Positions 62,063-64,000 of a stretch of 64,000 nt of DNA are shown here, piece by piece (positions within the stretch are counted from its first letter, which is position 1; each line of letters begins with the position of its first letter). A model generated the notes under the pieces. The model saw only the letters and a program-made list of their open reading frames with translations. It was not told the DNA's origin and did not search any database. This DNA comes from Vampirovibrio chlorellavorus. Lineage in GTDB: Bacteria > Cyanobacteriota > Vampirovibrionia > Vampirovibrionales > Vampirovibrionaceae. The stretch lies in NCBI GenBank assembly GCA_003149345.1, contig QFWI01000016.1:62001-126000 (forward strand), in the 5' to 3' direction. The position numbers and the translations under genes were made by a program.

Positions 62063-64000
62063 TTATTTACGTGCAGGACTGGGCGTTATGGCGGTAGGCT
62101 TGACTACCGATAGCACGCTGGGCCCTGAAAATACCATTTTGGCTACCCGCTGAATGTCTTGCGGTGTAACCTGTTCAATAAGCGCTGGATAAGTTTTATC
62201 GAATTCATAACCAGTCCCCACTACCTCGTAAAAACCCAGATAGTAGGCCTGGTTAATGTTGGTGTTGTGCGCCAGAAAGAAGCTGCCTCGGAGTTTGCTC
62301 TTGGCTTCCGACAGTTCCGAGTCTGGAACCAGCTCGTTTTGTAATCGGGTGATTTCGTGGTTAAAACCGTTTTGCACTTTGCTCAAATTGGCCGGATCTG
62401 TTCCGATGTAGGCCACAAACCGGCTTTTCTCTTCCCGGGAAGGCAACATGCTGCCCACAACGTAAGCCAGGCCCTGTTTCTCCCGTAAGTCCACGAACAA
62501 GCGGGAACTCATCCCGGTACCCAGCAGAGAGTTAAGCACCTTGAGGGCCACGTAATCCTTTTGGTCACGAATGGGAGGCACCAGCCAGCCTTGGGCCAGC
62601 CAGGTGGCCGAGAGTTTCGGCTTTTCCTCAGTTAACGTTCGGCTATCCGTAAGGGCGGGAACCGGCGGCGTGCTGACCAGGCTGCGTTGGCAACCGGTAC
62701 AGCTGTCATACAGGGAGGTGAGATAGTTTTGGAGGGTGGCCTGATCGAAATTGCCGACCACCGAGGCCACCATGTTTTGGGGCACAAAGTACAAGTGGTA
62801 ATAGTCCAGCAAGTCCTGCCGGGAGATGGTATCCAGGCTGTCCTCCACCCGCTTGCCTTCATTCCCGTAGGGGTGATGTGGATACAAGGCAGTGGTCAGG
62901 TTTTCAAAAGCCAATGAGGAAGGATTGTCCCGACTGGCGGCCAAGGCCTGATGAATTTGCTCTTTCTTCTTACTGATTTCATCCGGCGCAAAGAGCGGGT
63001 TACGCAGCACATCTTTCAATACGGCAAACAGTTCCCCCAAATCTTCCCGGATGGCGCTGCCGGTGATCTCGATAAAATCATCATCGGCGGACACCGTCAA
63101 GCTCATGCCCTTGCTTTCCAGTTCCCGGTTAATGGCCTCTGCGGTTCGGGAGGGGGTGCCTTGCATCATCAGGGCGCTAACCAGGCCGGCAGTGCCGGGG
63201 ATGGTTTCTACGCCCTGTCCCCCTTTAATAAACAGTTTAACAGCTACCGTGGCCGAGTTTTTACGGGGTTTGCTAATCAGGGTCATACCGTTGGACAGGG
63301 TTTTCTTTTCAATGACGCTGTTGGTTTCATCGGCTTGAGTCGTCTGGGCAGTCAATGCGCTGGGCACAATGGGAAAGCTCTCGGCGGTTTGCAGCAAGGC
63401 TAAATCGGCGCCGCTTTCCGCTTTTAAATTGGCTTTCAGGCTGCTGGGCAGCAACTCCACCATGACCGCCTGATTAAAGTTCAAATACCGATTCAGGGCA
63501 TCCTTGACCTGATCCAGTGTGACCTTCTCCACATTGCTGACGTGATCCAGATAATCCTGTAGGCTGCCAATGGTCACGTTGTAGCCAATGCTGGAAGCGG
63601 TGCCATCGGTGCTTTCGTTCTCGAACACAAAGTCTTTAATATACTGGTTTTTGGCCTTGGTCAGCTCAGCCTGAGTAATACCGTTGGCTTTCAACTGCTT
63701 GAGCTGTTTCAGGATTTCCTGTTTGACCACTTCCCGGTTTTCGGGTTTGGCCTCGGCGTTGATGACGATAAGGCCCGAATATTTTTGCGTGTAATTACCA
63801 GCGGAAACACTGTTGGCCAGCGGCTTGGTTTCTCGTAAGGCCTGATAAAGACGAGAACTCTTGCCACTGCCCAGGGCCAACAAGGCAATGTCCAGAGCGT
63901 ACACATCGTCCGGCTTTTGTTGGGCGGGGCCTAAAAAGCCCAGGGCAAAATAGGCCTGGGTGATGCTGGGGTTTTCCAGCACTTTGGCCTGAGGGCTGCT
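62063..64000 (-). CDS. M16 (pitrilysin) family peptidase, truncated by the window edge
   Basis: The frame is still open at the right edge; the 5' end and the first M16 domain, which should hold the catalytic HxxEH, lie beyond it. What is visible (about 645 residues) is the end of the first half (YSGLIVINAEAKPENREVVKQEI) and the entire second M16 repeat (LSNGMTLISKPRKNSATVAVKLF ... GKRVEDSLDTISRQDLLDYYHLYFVPQNMV ... LLGTGMSSRLFVDLREKQGLAY). The second repeat reads GTAGLVSALMMQGT where an active half would have HxxEH, so it is the inactive partner half, normal for two-domain M16 enzymes. Probably periplasmic. Confidence 0.9.
   Translation of the reverse strand, partial: SSPQAKVLENPSITQAYFALGFLGPAQQKPDDVYALDIALLALGSGKSSRLYQALRETKPLANSVSAGNYTQKYSGLIVINAEAKPENREVVKQEILKQLKQLKANGITQAELTKAKNQYIKDFVFENESTDGTASSIGYNVTIGSLQDYLDHVSNVEKVTLDQVKDALNRYLNFNQAVMVELLPSSLKANLKAESGADLALLQTAESFPIVPSALTAQTTQADETNSVIEKKTLSNGMTLISKPRKNSATVAVKLFIKGGQGVETIPGTAGLVSALMMQGTPSRTAEAINRELESKGMSLTVSADDDFIEITGSAIREDLGELFAVLKDVLRNPLFAPDEISKKKEQIHQALAASRDNPSSLAFENLTTALYPHHPYGNEGKRVEDSLDTISRQDLLDYYHLYFVPQNMVASVVGNFDQATLQNYLTSLYDSCTGCQRSLVSTPPVPALTDSRTLTEEKPKLSATWLAQGWLVPPIRDQKDYVALKVLNSLLGTGMSSRLFVDLREKQGLAYVVGSMLPSREEKSRFVAYIGTDPANLSKVQNGFNHEITRLQNELVPDSELSEAKSKLRGSFFLAHNTNINQAYYLGFYEVVGTGYEFDKTYPALIEQVTPQDIQRVAKMVFSGPSVLSVVKPTAITPSPARK

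Overview
The window is a compact bacterial chromosome segment of about 52% GC. I recognise no tRNA, rRNA, CRISPR array, prophage or full insertion sequence. The protein set suggests a non-photosynthetic relative of Cyanobacteria (Vampirovibrionia/Melainabacteria, Vampirovibrio-like). The evidence is an 11-subunit NADH-dehydrogenase operon lacking nuoEFG (cyanobacterial gene content), a MotAB flagellar stator, a GHL10/DUF187 exported glycosidase-like protein, TrmFO, and many genes I cannot place in a family. This assignment is inference; a ribosomal or 16S marker is not in view.

Layout. 0-3.5 kb: QueE (queuosine precursor) and a divergent exported GHL10 protein. 3.5-7.4 kb: an unknown small gene in a region of inverted repeats, lysS, a divergent ketol-acid reductoisomerase and another small gene. 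7.5-12 kb: malate dehydrogenase, an M20 peptidase with an ADP-ribose-type Nudix hydrolase, and a duplicated-domain membrane protein. 11.2-17.5 kb: pyrF-amidase, purD with a repeat-derived tail, an unknown 391-aa protein and a phosphomevalonate-kinase-like P-loop kinase. 17.5-27 kb: acyl-CoA dehydrogenase, pheST, tgt, a small CxxC protein, thiolase, 3-hydroxyacyl-CoA dehydrogenase and an anchored nuclease. 27-35 kb: maf, rarA, a 952-aa acidic protein ending in a UvrD-type Tudor domain, and ileS.

35.6-38.4 kb holds the most interesting locus: a secreted His/Lys/Asp-rich peptide with four Cys, then a DUF692 (MNIO) enzyme, its DUF2063 partner and a YceI protein. This is the layout of a bufferin-like metal-binding RiPP pathway, but the precursor does not look like the usual DUF2282 family. 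38.5-48.4 kb: secG, an exported protein, a possible papain-fold protein, plsC, a RecQ-like protein that has lost its ATPase motifs, motAB, a gene-free stretch with nested inverted repeats, and a TPR protein. 48.6-59.7 kb: nuoABCDHIJKLMN in one operon closed by a strong terminator. 59.8-64 kb: trmFO, a small conserved-looking protein behind a 12-codon ORF, and a truncated M16 peptidase.

Four intergenic palindromic elements (about 125-170 bp, terminal inverted repeats of 17-31 bp) are scattered through the window. Three share an internal core and one forms the 3' end of purD. They look like a miniature non-coding repeat family of this genome.
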